This document shows, piece by piece, positions 37,539-46,451 of a DNA stretch of 64,000 nt. The stretch spans positions 1 through 64,000 of the forward strand of contig NZ_JTLD01000119.1 of the NCBI RefSeq assembly GCF_000798815.1, in the 5' to 3' direction. This DNA comes from Alistipes sp. ZOR0009. GTDB taxonomy: Bacteria > Bacteroidota > Bacteroidia > Bacteroidales > ZOR0009. A model generated the notes under the pieces. That model saw only the letters and a program-made list of their open reading frames with translations. It was not told the origin of the DNA and did no database searches. The position numbers and the translations under genes are program-made. The stretch's first letter is position 1. The number at the start of each line of letters is the position of its first letter.

Positions 37539-38174
37539 ATGCCAATGAATTTTTTCGATCTTGTGGTTGACTATAAGGGCTCGAAGGATAATGACCTTGG
37601 CCCTTTTACAGAGAATGTTCTTGTAAGAACAGTTAAGAATCCCCTTTTCCATATTGAAGAGGAAGTATACCTAACCCCCTTACAGCAATCTCTAAACGAG
37701 TTTGCTACCAATTTAGGTAAAAGTATAGGCGGATCTAAGACTGATACTCTAAAAAAAAACCAGTCGAAGCTTGTTGTGTGCCAGAATCTTGAAAAGCTAG
37801 CTGTAGAGCTATGCCGACAAGCCAATGGTGATAGAGAAAAGTTGGCAACTACTGGTTTTGTACTCTCCAAAGTTCCCGAAAAACGGAAGGCTCCTTCCGC
37901 TCCAACCGGGTTTAAGGTAGCTATAGGAGAAAAGAGCGGCGAGCTTGCTTTTACCGTTGATGCATGTGAGGTAACCCTTATGTACTACTTCTTCTGTACG
38001 CCAGTACCTGTAGAAGAGAACGACATACAAAAATGGAAGTGGATATCATCACCCAAACGTAAGGCCACCATGGTTGGGCTTACGCGAGGAACAGAGTACG
38101 AGTGCACCTGTGCCTACCAGGCTCCTGATGGAACATTTGTTTACGGTCAAAAAATACGAGTAATAGCCAACTAG
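37539..38174 (+). CDS. Fibronectin type III-like domain protein of unknown function
   Basis: 211-residue protein without a signal peptide. Residues 1-110 are a helical region (for example YLTPLQQSLNEFATNLGKSI). From residue about 115 (KAPSAPTGFKVAIGEKSGELAFTVD) to the end the strand order and the closing GLTRGTEYECTCAYQAPDG resemble a fibronectin type III module. Such helical-plus-Fn3 proteins of about 200 residues occur in Bacteroidetes without known role. It is transcribed alone with a strong terminator behind it. Confidence 0.7.
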   Translation: MPMNFFDLVVDYKGSKDNDLGPFTENVLVRTVKNPLFHIEEEVYLTPLQQSLNEFATNLGKSIGGSKTDTLKKNQSKLVVCQNLEKLAVELCRQANGDREKLATTGFVLSKVPEKRKAPSAPTGFKVAIGEKSGELAFTVDACEVTLMYYFFCTPVPVEENDIQKWKWISSPKRKATMVGLTRGTEYECTCAYQAPDGTFVYGQKIRVIAN

Positions 38175-38196
38175 CTTAACCTACGTAACCCTATAT

Positions 38197-38233
38197 AAAG
38201 GGGGAGCACCTTAACAGGTCTCCCCCTTTTTCT
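38197..38233 (+). terminator. Rho-independent terminator
   Basis: 10-bp stem AAAGGGGGAG/CTCCCCCTTT (38197-38206 with 38220-38229), extended by an inner ACC/GGT, followed by TTTT. Confidence 0.8.
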
Positions 38234-38357
38234 ATGCCCACCGTTTTAGCTTGTTAGGCTACAGGGGAAAGGTATTCTACAAGCTCAATAGCAAAGTACA
38301 CCTACCTGTAGAGCCGTAATGCTACAGCTGTGTTATAGGTTCTAAATGTTAAAATAC

Positions 38358-38365
38358 TACCTTTG
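38358..38365 (+). promoter_or_regulatory. Putative -7 box (TACCTTTG)
   Basis: Good TAnnTTTG match (TACCTTTGC is common in this phylum), 70 bp before the barrel-protein pair at 38435. Confidence 0.45.
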
Positions 38366-38434
38366 CGCCTCAAATTATGGATTAGTAGGAAACAATAACA
38401 GCATAAAATATTTACCAACAAATAAAGTCACCCT

Positions 38435-39034
38435 ATGAGGAGAATTGCCATTACAATACTAGTCTTAGCCTATACAGTAGGGCTTAAAGCTCAGGAGTTA
38501 ACCCCAACAGCTAAAGGAAACTTCATGATTGGAGGATCGGCAGGATATAGCCATTCTAAAAACAATCTGAGTTGTTCTAAAAATTTTGATTTAGCTCCTA
38601 ATATTGGCTACTTTATTATTGACGGGCTCGCAGTTGGAGCTACTCCAATGTATTCGTATAGCAATATAAAACCCTATAATAACAACAGTTTCTCTTTAAA
38701 AACTATCTCACATACCTTCTCCATAGCTCCGTTTATACGCTATATATTTAAAAATAGAATTTTTACTCAAATAGAAGGAGGCATTGGTATAGCCTCAGTA
38801 AAAGAAAGACTTTTTTATTGGGATAAAGATTTGGAATCTACCACTACTACTAAATATATTCAGCCATCTATTGGTTATAGCTACTTTATTAATAGCAAAG
38901 TAGCTATAGAAGCATCAGCATACTATAAGTATACCACTCAAAAAGAAAAAATAAAGGACGAGTTTGCTAGAGACATTGAGCCTTTAAACAAAAAAAGTAT
39001 TGGAATAAGAGTTGGTATTCAAGCATACCTATAA
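38435..39034 (+). CDS. Small outer-membrane beta-barrel protein, tandem copy 1
   Basis: 199-residue outer-membrane barrel with signal peptide (IAITILVLAYTVGLKAQ). The mature part starts TAKGNFMIGGSAGYSHS and contains IGYFIIDGLAVGATPMYSYS, IRYIFKNRIFTQIEGGIGIA and a closing strand IGIRVGIQAYL. All four segments recur in the next gene, so the two are a tandem duplication. It resembles OmpX/OmpW-sized barrels of the outer-membrane protein beta-barrel family. AT-rich relative to the surroundings. Confidence 0.8.
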   Translation: MRRIAITILVLAYTVGLKAQELTPTAKGNFMIGGSAGYSHSKNNLSCSKNFDLAPNIGYFIIDGLAVGATPMYSYSNIKPYNNNSFSLKTISHTFSIAPFIRYIFKNRIFTQIEGGIGIASVKERLFYWDKDLESTTTTKYIQPSIGYSYFINSKVAIEASAYYKYTTQKEKIKDEFARDIEPLNKKSIGIRVGIQAYL

Positions 39035-39064
39035 CCTATCCTCATCTGTAATAAAAAAGCTAAT

Positions 39065-39634
39065 ATGAAAATACTATTTACTGCAACGTTAGCAGCACTA
39101 ATGCTATCGGCAAATTCTCAAGAAGTAAAACCAACTAGTAAAGGAAATTTTATGCTTGGAGGTAATGCTTCCTTTAGCTATAATGAGGACAACTTTCAAA
39201 CAACAACAACAGCTGGAATAGAACCTCGTATAGGATATTTTATTATTGACAACTTAGCCGTTGGAATTACTCCGTCCTTTCAGTATACAAAATATAAAAA
39301 AGAATTTACTATTTTGACATCCAATGTATCAACAAGAAAATTAGACGTATGTACAAAAGAATATATTTTATCTCCTTTTGTTAGGTATGTTAGTAACTTA
39401 GGTGTGTTTGGTGAATTACAAGCAGGTTTTGGCCTAATTAACTATCAATTAATAGAAAGTGAAACCCGTAAAACTATAAAAATTACACCAAGTGTTGGAT
39501 ACTCCTACTTTTTAAACTCAAAAGTTGCTGTTGAAGGAGCTATATACTACAACTATCAAAAATATGATCCAGAACCAATTTCTTCAACAGATAAAAGTTA
39601 TGGCTTTAAAGTAGGGTTTCAAGTTTACTTATAA
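39065..39634 (+). CDS. Small outer-membrane beta-barrel protein, tandem copy 2
   Basis: 189 residues, paralogue of the preceding gene and 30 bp downstream of it. Shared blocks are TSKGNFMLGGNASFSYN, IGYFIIDNLAVGITPSFQY, VGYSYFLNSKVAVEGAIYYNY and the terminal GFKVGFQVYL. Signal peptide MKILFTATLAALMLSANSQ. The copies have diverged clearly in loops, as expected of surface-exposed regions. Same operon, ending at the terminator 39657-39690. Confidence 0.8.
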   Translation: MKILFTATLAALMLSANSQEVKPTSKGNFMLGGNASFSYNEDNFQTTTTAGIEPRIGYFIIDNLAVGITPSFQYTKYKKEFTILTSNVSTRKLDVCTKEYILSPFVRYVSNLGVFGELQAGFGLINYQLIESETRKTIKITPSVGYSYFLNSKVAVEGAIYYNYQKYDPEPISSTDKSYGFKVGFQVYL

Positions 39635-39656
39635 TGCATTCTTACTAAATAGAATA

Positions 39657-39690
39657 AAAGGCCTTCTATTAAAAGAAGGCCTTTGTGTTT
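39657..39690 (+). terminator. Rho-independent terminator
   Basis: Perfect 11-bp stem AAAGGCCTTCT/AGAAGGCCTTT (39657-39667 with 39674-39684), 6-nt loop, then GTGTTTTT. Confidence 0.8.
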
Positions 39691-39787
39691 TTAGCAGCCA
39701 CACTATAGAAATACGATTTCGCAAAAAGAAATATATTTACAGAAAAATACTACTCTTAAATAGTAACGAGCTAACCTATTCAAAAAC

Positions 39788-40384
39788 ATGAGATTTATCT
39801 ACAACAAGTTTCCCAACGACGAAACGTTTCAACCAGATGAAACGTGGACTCCTCTAAAAGAGCCAACAGACCTAATTGAGGTTCAAATTAAGGCAATTCC
39901 ATTTTTCATAATCAACTTTCTTGTAGTGCAGCTGCTATTTTGGATTATGGGATTACACTTTAACTTTGAGATGTCCCTGCTTCTAGTTGCCTTTCTTATA
40001 GTAACTCCTATACACGAGCTTTTACATGCGCTATTCTTTCCCGAAAACCTGCTATCGAAGAATATTTACTTTGGAGCAATACTAAAAGCGGGAGCCTTTT
40101 TTGCCTTTTATACGGGCGAGATGAAAAGAAACACCTTGATAAAAGTATTTTTAGCTCCGTTGGCTATCATTAGCATTGCTGGAGTTGCCTACCTGCTAGC
40201 ATTTGGTCATAATTCGCTAGTAGAGCATATTGTCCTATTTAACGCCTTCGGAGCAAGTGTCGACTGCCTCGGAACCTACCTAGTACTACGACAAGTTCCA
40301 AGGAGGGCCTACGTCAGAAATAAGGAAATTAAATCCTACTGGATAGTAAAAGAGGAAAATAGCTGCACGGAAGAAAAAGCATAG
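39788..40384 (+). CDS. DUF3267 membrane protein (metalloprotease-like)
   Basis: 198-residue integral membrane protein with about four hydrophobic segments (IPFFIINFLVVQLLFWIMG, LLLVAFLIVTPIHELLHALFF, VFLAPLAIISIAGVAYLLAFG and LFNAFGASVDCLGTYLVLRQVP). The sequence HELLHA inside the second segment fits the HExxH zinc motif of DUF3267 proteins, thought to be intramembrane-type metalloproteases. The DCLGTY segment near the end supplies the third possible ligand. Substrate unknown. Possibly co-transcribed with the next gene. Confidence 0.8.
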   Translation: MRFIYNKFPNDETFQPDETWTPLKEPTDLIEVQIKAIPFFIINFLVVQLLFWIMGLHFNFEMSLLLVAFLIVTPIHELLHALFFPENLLSKNIYFGAILKAGAFFAFYTGEMKRNTLIKVFLAPLAIISIAGVAYLLAFGHNSLVEHIVLFNAFGASVDCLGTYLVLRQVPRRAYVRNKEIKSYWIVKEENSCTEEKA

Positions 40385-40476
40385 AAAAGAGGGTTGCAGC
40401 CTAATTTTAGCTATGGGAAAAGTGTTTAGGAAAGACAAGCAAGGAGCATTAGCATACAAATTTAAATCATAGAACA

Positions 40477-40860
40477 ATGAGCTATCCCCTTTTTGCAGCA
40501 GGAGTACTGGCTGTGCTAGCAACCATCGGCCATTTCTTTGCAGGATACAAGATGTATATCAGGCCAATTATAGGCTCTAATGCCGATGTCATTCCTAAAA
40601 ATGTGGTGCTATGCCTTTTTCACTATATGTCCGTATATCTAATACTAACCGCCATTATTCTGCTTGCATTTTCCTTTGGATATAGCCTCATATTCGATAG
40701 TATCCACGATGTAACCTTGGTTATTGGAATCTCGTATGCCGGTTTTGCCTTAGCACAGCTCGCGGTTGCACTAACGTCCTCGGTAAAAAGTGGACCATTA
40801 AAGATGTTTCAGTGGATATTTTGGCTGCTTATCGCCTTACTTTCGCTAGTAGCAGCATAA
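40477..40860 (+). CDS. Small four-helix inner-membrane protein
   Basis: 127 residues, almost entirely four hydrophobic helices: FAAGVLAVLATIGHFFAGYK, NVVLCLFHYMSVYLILTAIILLAF, DVTLVIGISYAGFALAQLAVAL and MFQWIFWLLIALLSLVAA. A His in the first helix and a His-Tyr in the second stand out. I do not recognise a named family; similar small proteins are annotated only as membrane proteins. It follows the DUF3267 gene by about 90 bp on the same strand. Confidence 0.7.
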   Translation: MSYPLFAAGVLAVLATIGHFFAGYKMYIRPIIGSNADVIPKNVVLCLFHYMSVYLILTAIILLAFSFGYSLIFDSIHDVTLVIGISYAGFALAQLAVALTSSVKSGPLKMFQWIFWLLIALLSLVAA

Positions 40861-41192
40861 ATGTTGGTAGCATACATATCCAACTAAGCTTAAATAGCCT
40901 TACCGTTTATAAATAGAAGGTAGCAAAGTTGGGGAGGAAAAAAGTATGTCTATTTTTGTCTGCTCTTAGAAATATAGCAAGCATTGTAAATACTTTTAGT
41001 ATGGAAATATCTAATAGTAGGCAGTAGAAGATAGAATTTTCCGATTCCAGACTCATGTTGTACCTACATGCTATTTACACTAATATAATTGATTTTATAG
41101 ACTTATTTCTCAGACACATATAATGACTTTTACAAAAAAATGGCGAAGATAATTTCTCCTTACTTTTTACCTAAAATAAACAATAAAATTGC
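40861..41192. other. Intergenic region
   Basis: About 330 AT-rich bases. No gene, no strong hairpin and no convincing promoter box seen. Confidence 0.4.
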
Positions 41193-41819
41193 ATGCCTAA
41201 AAAATTATTTCATTTAAAAAATGAAAGTCTAGACGCCTACGTAGTATCGTGGAACACAAAATGGGAGCAAACACAAGTATTCTTTAACGACACCCTAATA
41301 GGAGTTGTTAATGGAAAGGAAGAGCTCAAAAAGGGAAAATCATTTGAGATAGAAGATTTCAAAACTCTTACAGTAAAGTTAACTGGTGGATTAATTCCTG
41401 AACTAGTACTTCTAATAAATGGTAAGTACATAGATGGAAGCCCTACAGATCCTGCCTTAGAACTCAAAAATGTATATAATCTAATTTTCACACTTAGCAG
41501 CCTTAGCATCATCGTAGGAGTAATAGTAGAAATTTTTCAGATTGATTTTCTATTAAATGTAGGCATAGGCTTAGGATCAATAATCTATGGTTTAATACTT
41601 TTTGGACTTGGATATGGAGTAAGCAAGCGACTAAAAGGAGCACTTATATTAACTTTTGTCGTAATAATTTTGAGTATTGTTCTAACTCTTATGGCCGTAA
41701 AAAATTCACATACCAACCCTTCCTCAGGAATCACAATAAAGCTCTTTTTTCTTTATTACATGTTTAAAGGCTTTGCCGCGATAAAAAAGATAAAAGAAAC
41801 CACCACATACTCCGAATAG
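41193..41819 (+). CDS. Membrane protein of unknown function
   Basis: 208 residues. The first 95 form a soluble beta-rich domain (YVVSWNTKWEQTQVFFNDTLIGVVNG, then LTVKLTGGLIPELVLLING). The rest is four hydrophobic helices (about 90-112, 115-140, 144-165 and 175-200), ending in a basic cytoplasmic tail. AT-rich composition compared with nearby housekeeping genes. The domain order, a soluble sandwich followed by helices, recalls small Bacteroidetes proteins that have no assigned role. Transcribed alone, with a terminator shared with the next gene. Confidence 0.65.
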   Translation: MPKKLFHLKNESLDAYVVSWNTKWEQTQVFFNDTLIGVVNGKEELKKGKSFEIEDFKTLTVKLTGGLIPELVLLINGKYIDGSPTDPALELKNVYNLIFTLSSLSIIVGVIVEIFQIDFLLNVGIGLGSIIYGLILFGLGYGVSKRLKGALILTFVVIILSIVLTLMAVKNSHTNPSSGITIKLFFLYYMFKGFAAIKKIKETTTYSE

Positions 41820-41823
41820 CACA

Positions 41824-41852
41824 AAAAGGCCGAACGTTATGTTCGGCCTTTT
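41824..41852. terminator. Bidirectional terminator between convergent genes
   Basis: Perfect 12-bp stem AAAAGGCCGAAC/GTTCGGCCTTTT (41824-41835 with 41841-41852), GTTAT loop, A tract on one side and T tract on the other. Confidence 0.85.
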
Positions 41853-41873
41853 CTATTATGCTGCCATTAAGCA

Positions 41874-44800
41874 CTACTTTTTAGTATCCTGCAAGAGAAC
41901 CTCTACAGCCTTTTCGAGCTGCTGGTCTCTACCGTTGGCAACCGTTTCGGGAGCATTCTTTACCACGTAATCGGGCACGGCTTCCAGGTTTTCCATCCAG
42001 TTTCCATGAAGATCTTTCGCGCTTACAGGAACCATACCCCACATTGTTTCTCCATCACTAAGCATTTCCCATCCGGCAAAGCTGCAAGTTCCAGGAACAG
42101 GCATCCCTACCATCTTACCAATGCCGAGTTCCTTATAAGAACAGGCGAAACAGCTAGCATCGCTATAGTTGGCCTCACTAACCATCGCAACTGTTGGCTT
42201 AGTCCAACGGAATGATGGCTCGTAACCCAAGGCGCGCGTTTCGTTGGTGTACTCTATAAACTTCTTACCCGTAAAGAACATGGCCAAATCCGCAACAAGG
42301 TCCCCACCACCGTTGAATCGGGTATCAACAACTACCCCTTTTCGGTCGTGGAACTTACCCATCATTTCGCTGTAGATATCGCGGTAAGGACCATCCCCCA
42401 TTCCGGGGATATGAACGTAGCCCAGCTGACCATTGCTCAACTTTTCCACATCCTTTTCGTTGTTTTTTACCCAACGTTTGTAGAGTAGCTCTCCTTCTTC
42501 CCCTTGTGATATTGGCTTAACCGTAAGCTGCTGTTCCTTTCCAGTAGCCGGATCGAACACCGTTAAAAGGACAAACTTGCCAGCCTTTAGGTTAAGGTAG
42601 GCCGCATAATCGGTGTTTGCCTTAATGGTATCGCCATCAACCATACGAATAACCATACCCTCCTTTACCGCTATGTTGGCCCTATCGAGAGGACCTTCCT
42701 TTAGCACCTCGGCAATCTTAAGGCCATCCTCCTTAAAGCTGTAGTCGGCAAAAACACCCAACGAAGCCGTAGCATCAGCATCCGGCATGCGCTGGCTATA
42801 CCTCGATCCCGAGTGAGAAACGTTTAGCTCGCCCAACATTTCGGAAAGCATCTCGGAGAATTCGTACCCAGTTCCAATGTAAGGAAGATACTCGCGGTAG
42901 TGAGCTGTTAGCTTGTCCCAATCAACCCCATGATACTTGGAGGTATAGAAACCGCGCTTTGTACGAAGTACCACGTGGTTAAACATAGCCTCGCGCTCTG
43001 CATTCTTATCAACGCGTACATCGGCGTCAATCTTTAACGCCTCGCGCTTGCCCTTGTCAACCTCTACCTTATATATCTGTCCATCCGATAAAAGGAAAAG
43101 ATTCTTCATATCCTTGTCCCACTCAAACGAACCAGAGCGGGCGTTCATTGGCATTTCTAGCTTAGCTTCCTTAGTACGAAGCTTAACGCTCCAAAGATTG
43201 TACCCCTTCTCAAATCGAGCAAGGTAGTACATCGTCTCACCATCCTTAGATAGCACCGCATCGCCAATAGACGCCGAGTTAATGGTTAGCTTGGTATACC
43301 TATCGGTAAGGTTCTCCCAGTCAACCTTCATCGACGAATCAGCTTTGGCTACTTCTGGAGCCTTAGCCTTCTTGTCCTTCTTCTTATCATCCTTTTTCTT
43401 GGCATCTTCCTTCTTCTTTGCATCCTCTTTGGCCTTTTTCTCTCTTTCTTCTATGGCTTTCTGAAGATCATAGTCCTCCTTGCTTAGGTTAAACTTATCC
43501 CACGCATCGCGAGTAAGGAACATGCTAAAAACATCCGCCTGACGCGAACCACTATTGGCAGCACTGCGAAGCCCTTCGCGAGTAGAGAACCATAAAAGCT
43601 GATTCTTGCTAACCCATTTAGGGTTGTAGTCCTCATAACCGCTCTGCGTTAGGTTAATAAAAGGTTTCTTGCCATCAACAGGGATAAGGATCACCTCGCC
43701 ATTGGCCATAGTTGGAGAGTATTCGGCCAAAAGCCACTTGCTATCCGGACTCCACGAAAAATTATTTCGGCCATCCTGCATATAGTAAAGTTCATTCGGA
43801 GTAAGAAGAGTTACCTCCTCCTTGCTTGCCAAATCTTTCACCTTTAAGGTTGTTCGGTTTTCAACAAAGGCAATCTTCTTTCCATCAGGAGATAGAAGCG
43901 GCTGATAGTTATCCTTGTCGTTGCTAATTAAAGGTTCCTCCTTTATAAGTGTAGCTGCAAAGAAGAAAGGCTCCTCCTTGCGTACCTTTACCGATTTAAA
44001 GATCTGCCAACGTCCTTCTCTTTCGCTAGCGTATACTACCGATTTGCCATCGGGGGCAAAGGTTACAAAAGCCTCCTGTTGGGGAGTAGCGGTTATTCTT
44101 TTAGTAAAGCCTCCCTCTACAGAGGTTACAAAAACATCGCCTCGAGAGATAAAAGCCACCTCTTTACCATCGGGAGAAACGGCCATTTCCTTTACGTTTC
44201 CGCCAATGCTTAGCCTTTGCTCGCTATTGCTTTTGTCATCGCCAATAATGGTGATGCCTACCTTGCTTGGCTTTCCGCCTTGTGCCATGATATAAATCTC
44301 GCCATCGTATCCAAAGCAAAGTGTTTGATCTTTGCTTATGCTTAGGAAACGAACAGGCTGCTCCTTAAAGCTAGTTACAGCAGTACGCTGCGCTGGGTTC
44401 TTAACAGGCGATTTATATACGTTAAAGGAACCAGATTCCTCGCTAAGGAAAAACATCTCCTCGTCGTTGCTAGAAAGTACTGGATTGCGATCTTCTCCTT
44501 TAAAGGTGGTAAGCTGGGTATGCTTTCCGGTTGCTGGCTCATACATCCAAATATCACGAGCAATAGACGACTGATGGTGCTTACGCCATTCATTCTCCCC
44601 GCCTTTCTTATCCTGGTAGAGCATAAATTTCCCGTTAGCCGAGAAAGCTACATTTTCGGCTGGGGTTGATAAAACCTGCTCTACACGACCTCCGGTAGAA
44701 GGAACCGAATATAGTTCGGGCTGAGAACCTGCTGGGAAAAGACGGTTACTTGCCACATCCTGACGCGCTGCTCCAAATATAACCGACTTGTCATCGTTGC

Positions 44801-45149
44801 TAAAAGCGTAAGGTAGCTCGCTAGTAGAATGGAAGGTTAACCTTGTTGGTTTTCCTCCTACTGCATCAACCACAAATACGTCGAAGTTACCGTAACGATT
44901 AGAGGCAAAAGCAATACGTTTCCCGTCGTGACTCCATACTGGCATGTAATCGTGCGCAGTATGTGTGGTTAAAGCAGATGCTACTCCTCCCGAAGAGGGA
45001 ACAGTATAAATATCTCCCTTATAAGAAAAGGCGATGGTTTTGCCATCGGGAGAAATAGATGGATATCGCAGCCACTTAGGGGACTGTTGTGCCATCGTAG
45101 AGAAAGCTATTGCAGCCATAGGCAACAGCAATGCTAACTTTTTAATCAT
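41874..45149 (-). CDS. Tricorn-like S41 protease with TolB-type beta-propeller
   Basis: 1091-residue secreted protease. Signal peptide (LALLLPMAAIAFSTMA). WD40/TolB-like propeller repeats to about residue 550 (repeated SPDGKTIAF, SHDGKRIAF, SPDGKKIAF blades). A Lys-rich charged linker (about 565-605). A second propeller-like and core region, a PDZ domain (about 800-880), then the S41 catalytic domain. The strand VVVDTRFNGGGDLV and the nucleophile NYSDASCFA (Ser996 or Ser999) are visible. The architecture matches archaeal and bacterial Tricorn proteases, which degrade peptides. Transcribed alone, with a -7 box at 45236-45243. Confidence 0.9.
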   Translation of the reverse strand: MIKKLALLLPMAAIAFSTMAQQSPKWLRYPSISPDGKTIAFSYKGDIYTVPSSGGVASALTTHTAHDYMPVWSHDGKRIAFASNRYGNFDVFVVDAVGGKPTRLTFHSTSELPYAFSNDDKSVIFGAARQDVASNRLFPAGSQPELYSVPSTGGRVEQVLSTPAENVAFSANGKFMLYQDKKGGENEWRKHHQSSIARDIWMYEPATGKHTQLTTFKGEDRNPVLSSNDEEMFFLSEESGSFNVYKSPVKNPAQRTAVTSFKEQPVRFLSISKDQTLCFGYDGEIYIMAQGGKPSKVGITIIGDDKSNSEQRLSIGGNVKEMAVSPDGKEVAFISRGDVFVTSVEGGFTKRITATPQQEAFVTFAPDGKSVVYASEREGRWQIFKSVKVRKEEPFFFAATLIKEEPLISNDKDNYQPLLSPDGKKIAFVENRTTLKVKDLASKEEVTLLTPNELYYMQDGRNNFSWSPDSKWLLAEYSPTMANGEVILIPVDGKKPFINLTQSGYEDYNPKWVSKNQLLWFSTREGLRSAANSGSRQADVFSMFLTRDAWDKFNLSKEDYDLQKAIEEREKKAKEDAKKKEDAKKKDDKKKDKKAKAPEVAKADSSMKVDWENLTDRYTKLTINSASIGDAVLSKDGETMYYLARFEKGYNLWSVKLRTKEAKLEMPMNARSGSFEWDKDMKNLFLLSDGQIYKVEVDKGKREALKIDADVRVDKNAEREAMFNHVVLRTKRGFYTSKYHGVDWDKLTAHYREYLPYIGTGYEFSEMLSEMLGELNVSHSGSRYSQRMPDADATASLGVFADYSFKEDGLKIAEVLKEGPLDRANIAVKEGMVIRMVDGDTIKANTDYAAYLNLKAGKFVLLTVFDPATGKEQQLTVKPISQGEEGELLYKRWVKNNEKDVEKLSNGQLGYVHIPGMGDGPYRDIYSEMMGKFHDRKGVVVDTRFNGGGDLVADLAMFFTGKKFIEYTNETRALGYEPSFRWTKPTVAMVSEANYSDASCFACSYKELGIGKMVGMPVPGTCSFAGWEMLSDGETMWGMVPVSAKDLHGNWMENLEAVPDYVVKNAPETVANGRDQQLEKAVEVLLQDTKK

Positions 45150-45235
45150 TCTGATACTGTTTTTTTATAGGTTATTTTGCTTGTTAATTCTTTCCTAAAA
45201 GCAACAGAAGGAAACCTCCCTCTGCCTTTACTTTA

Positions 45236-45243
45236 CAAATCTA
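45236..45243 (-). promoter_or_regulatory. Putative -7 box (TAGATTTG)
   Basis: Minus-strand TAnnTTTG match about 87 bp before the ATG of the Tricorn-like protease. No clear -33 element. Confidence 0.35.
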
Positions 45244-45491
45244 GCACTTTATGGCTGCCCACTTTCCCCCTTCACAAAAATGACGGCAATAAAAAGGCAT
45301 AACATGCGGCAACCAAACTAGCCCAAAGACGAACAAAAAAGAGGAATGTAACATTCCTCAAAAAAACTCGTCTAAAATGTCAAAAATCACGCCGTCAACC
45401 CTTTTCCGGCCTAATAGAACAACAGATTTTATAGCGACAATACAAAGTAAAGACGATACTAGTTAATACTGTGTAGATTTAGGGATAGACA

Positions 45492-45534
45492 AAAGAACGA
45501 GGGTGCCTCCAATACAGAAGCACCCTCGTTCTTT
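45492..45534 (-). terminator. Strong hairpin terminator
   Basis: Perfect 15-bp stem (45492-45506 with 45520-45534), 13-nt loop. On the minus strand it continues into TTTT. It ends transcription of the EI24-family gene and its upstream neighbours. Confidence 0.75.
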
Positions 45535-45639
45535 GCATATATCATCTCAAATGTATTTCCTTTTTGTAAATTGCTGATGCGAAAAATCGCTATAAAAACG
45601 CAAGCATTTCCCTGCTATACTAAATAGGACCCGAGTGCT

Positions 45640-46410
45640 CTACTCCCGAGTGCTAACAATTTCGTGCGTTGCAAGAGTTGCGGCAACAGTAGAAAGAATA
45701 GCAACAAAACCAGCAAGAGCAAACCCAATAAGAGGTATTGTGGTAAATACCATATAAATCAAACCTAAACCTACAGCAGTTCCCTTATGCTGTCGAACAG
45801 TAGCCACACTTTGCTTTATATTAAAACGGCGACGTTCTAACGTATAGTCCATAAACGAAAAACCATAGAAATAGGCAGCGACACTTAAAAGGTATATGGG
45901 CACTACAAATCCTACCAGTGGTATAAAACCAAGAATAAGCGATATTACTGAGTTTACAATTTCGATGGTTAGGTTGCGTAAGGCAATCCTTACCCCTCTA
46001 AATATGTCAGAGATGAATTCACCAAAAACAAATGGATAGCTCTTACCCGTAATATGCTGGTCTACCTTTTCGGAAACATATACGAGTACCGGAGAAAGTA
46101 GAATCAGAAGCACAAAACCGCCAATGTACACAAGAATAAAGAACAGCGATATCCAAACTAAAAACGACGCAATAGTTCGAAGGGTATTTGCCCACCAACT
46201 ATCACCCATCGAGAATGGAGCAATATCGCGAATCCAATCGGTAATAATATTGGTGAAATGCGAGGAGAGATTTCCCCCTACCACAAGGTTGATTATAAGA
46301 ATCAAAACAGGAATGACGAAAACCCATCCAAGCTTACACTCCCTAATAATCTGAAAAGACTTGCCGTATGATCGAAAGGCAAGTCCTAATCCTCTAAAAA
46401 AATGTAGCAT
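45640..46410 (-). CDS. EI24/CysZ-family membrane protein
   Basis: 256 residues with about five to six hydrophobic segments. The N-terminal FFRGLGLAFRSYGKSFQIIREC and the central YIGGFVLLILLSPVLVYVSEKVDQHITGK match the EI24 family, which includes the sulfate permease CysZ. The PFVFGEFISDIFRGVRIALRNL loop is also characteristic. Members in Bacteroidetes are usually uncharacterised, and sulfate transport is only a possibility here. It follows rsmI by 41 bp on the same strand. Confidence 0.85.
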   Translation of the reverse strand: MLHFFRGLGLAFRSYGKSFQIIRECKLGWVFVIPVLILIINLVVGGNLSSHFTNIITDWIRDIAPFSMGDSWWANTLRTIASFLVWISLFFILVYIGGFVLLILLSPVLVYVSEKVDQHITGKSYPFVFGEFISDIFRGVRIALRNLTIEIVNSVISLILGFIPLVGFVVPIYLLSVAAYFYGFSFMDYTLERRRFNIKQSVATVRQHKGTAVGLGLIYMVFTTIPLIGFALAGFVAILSTVAATLATHEIVSTRE

Positions 46411-46451
46411 TGTTTACCTCTTTTTTTCAATATCTACAAACCACTCCAATC

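Larger units (their letters stand above)
45150..45639. other. Intergenic region
   Basis: Holds the -7 box of the Tricorn-like gene and, at 45492-45534, the terminator of the EI24 gene. No gene seen. Confidence 0.5.

Noticed and set aside
43282-43464. 60-codon plus-strand frame rich in Ser, Phe and Leu
   Set aside because: Exact antisense of the Lys-rich linker of the Tricorn-like protease; a by-product of AAG-rich codons.
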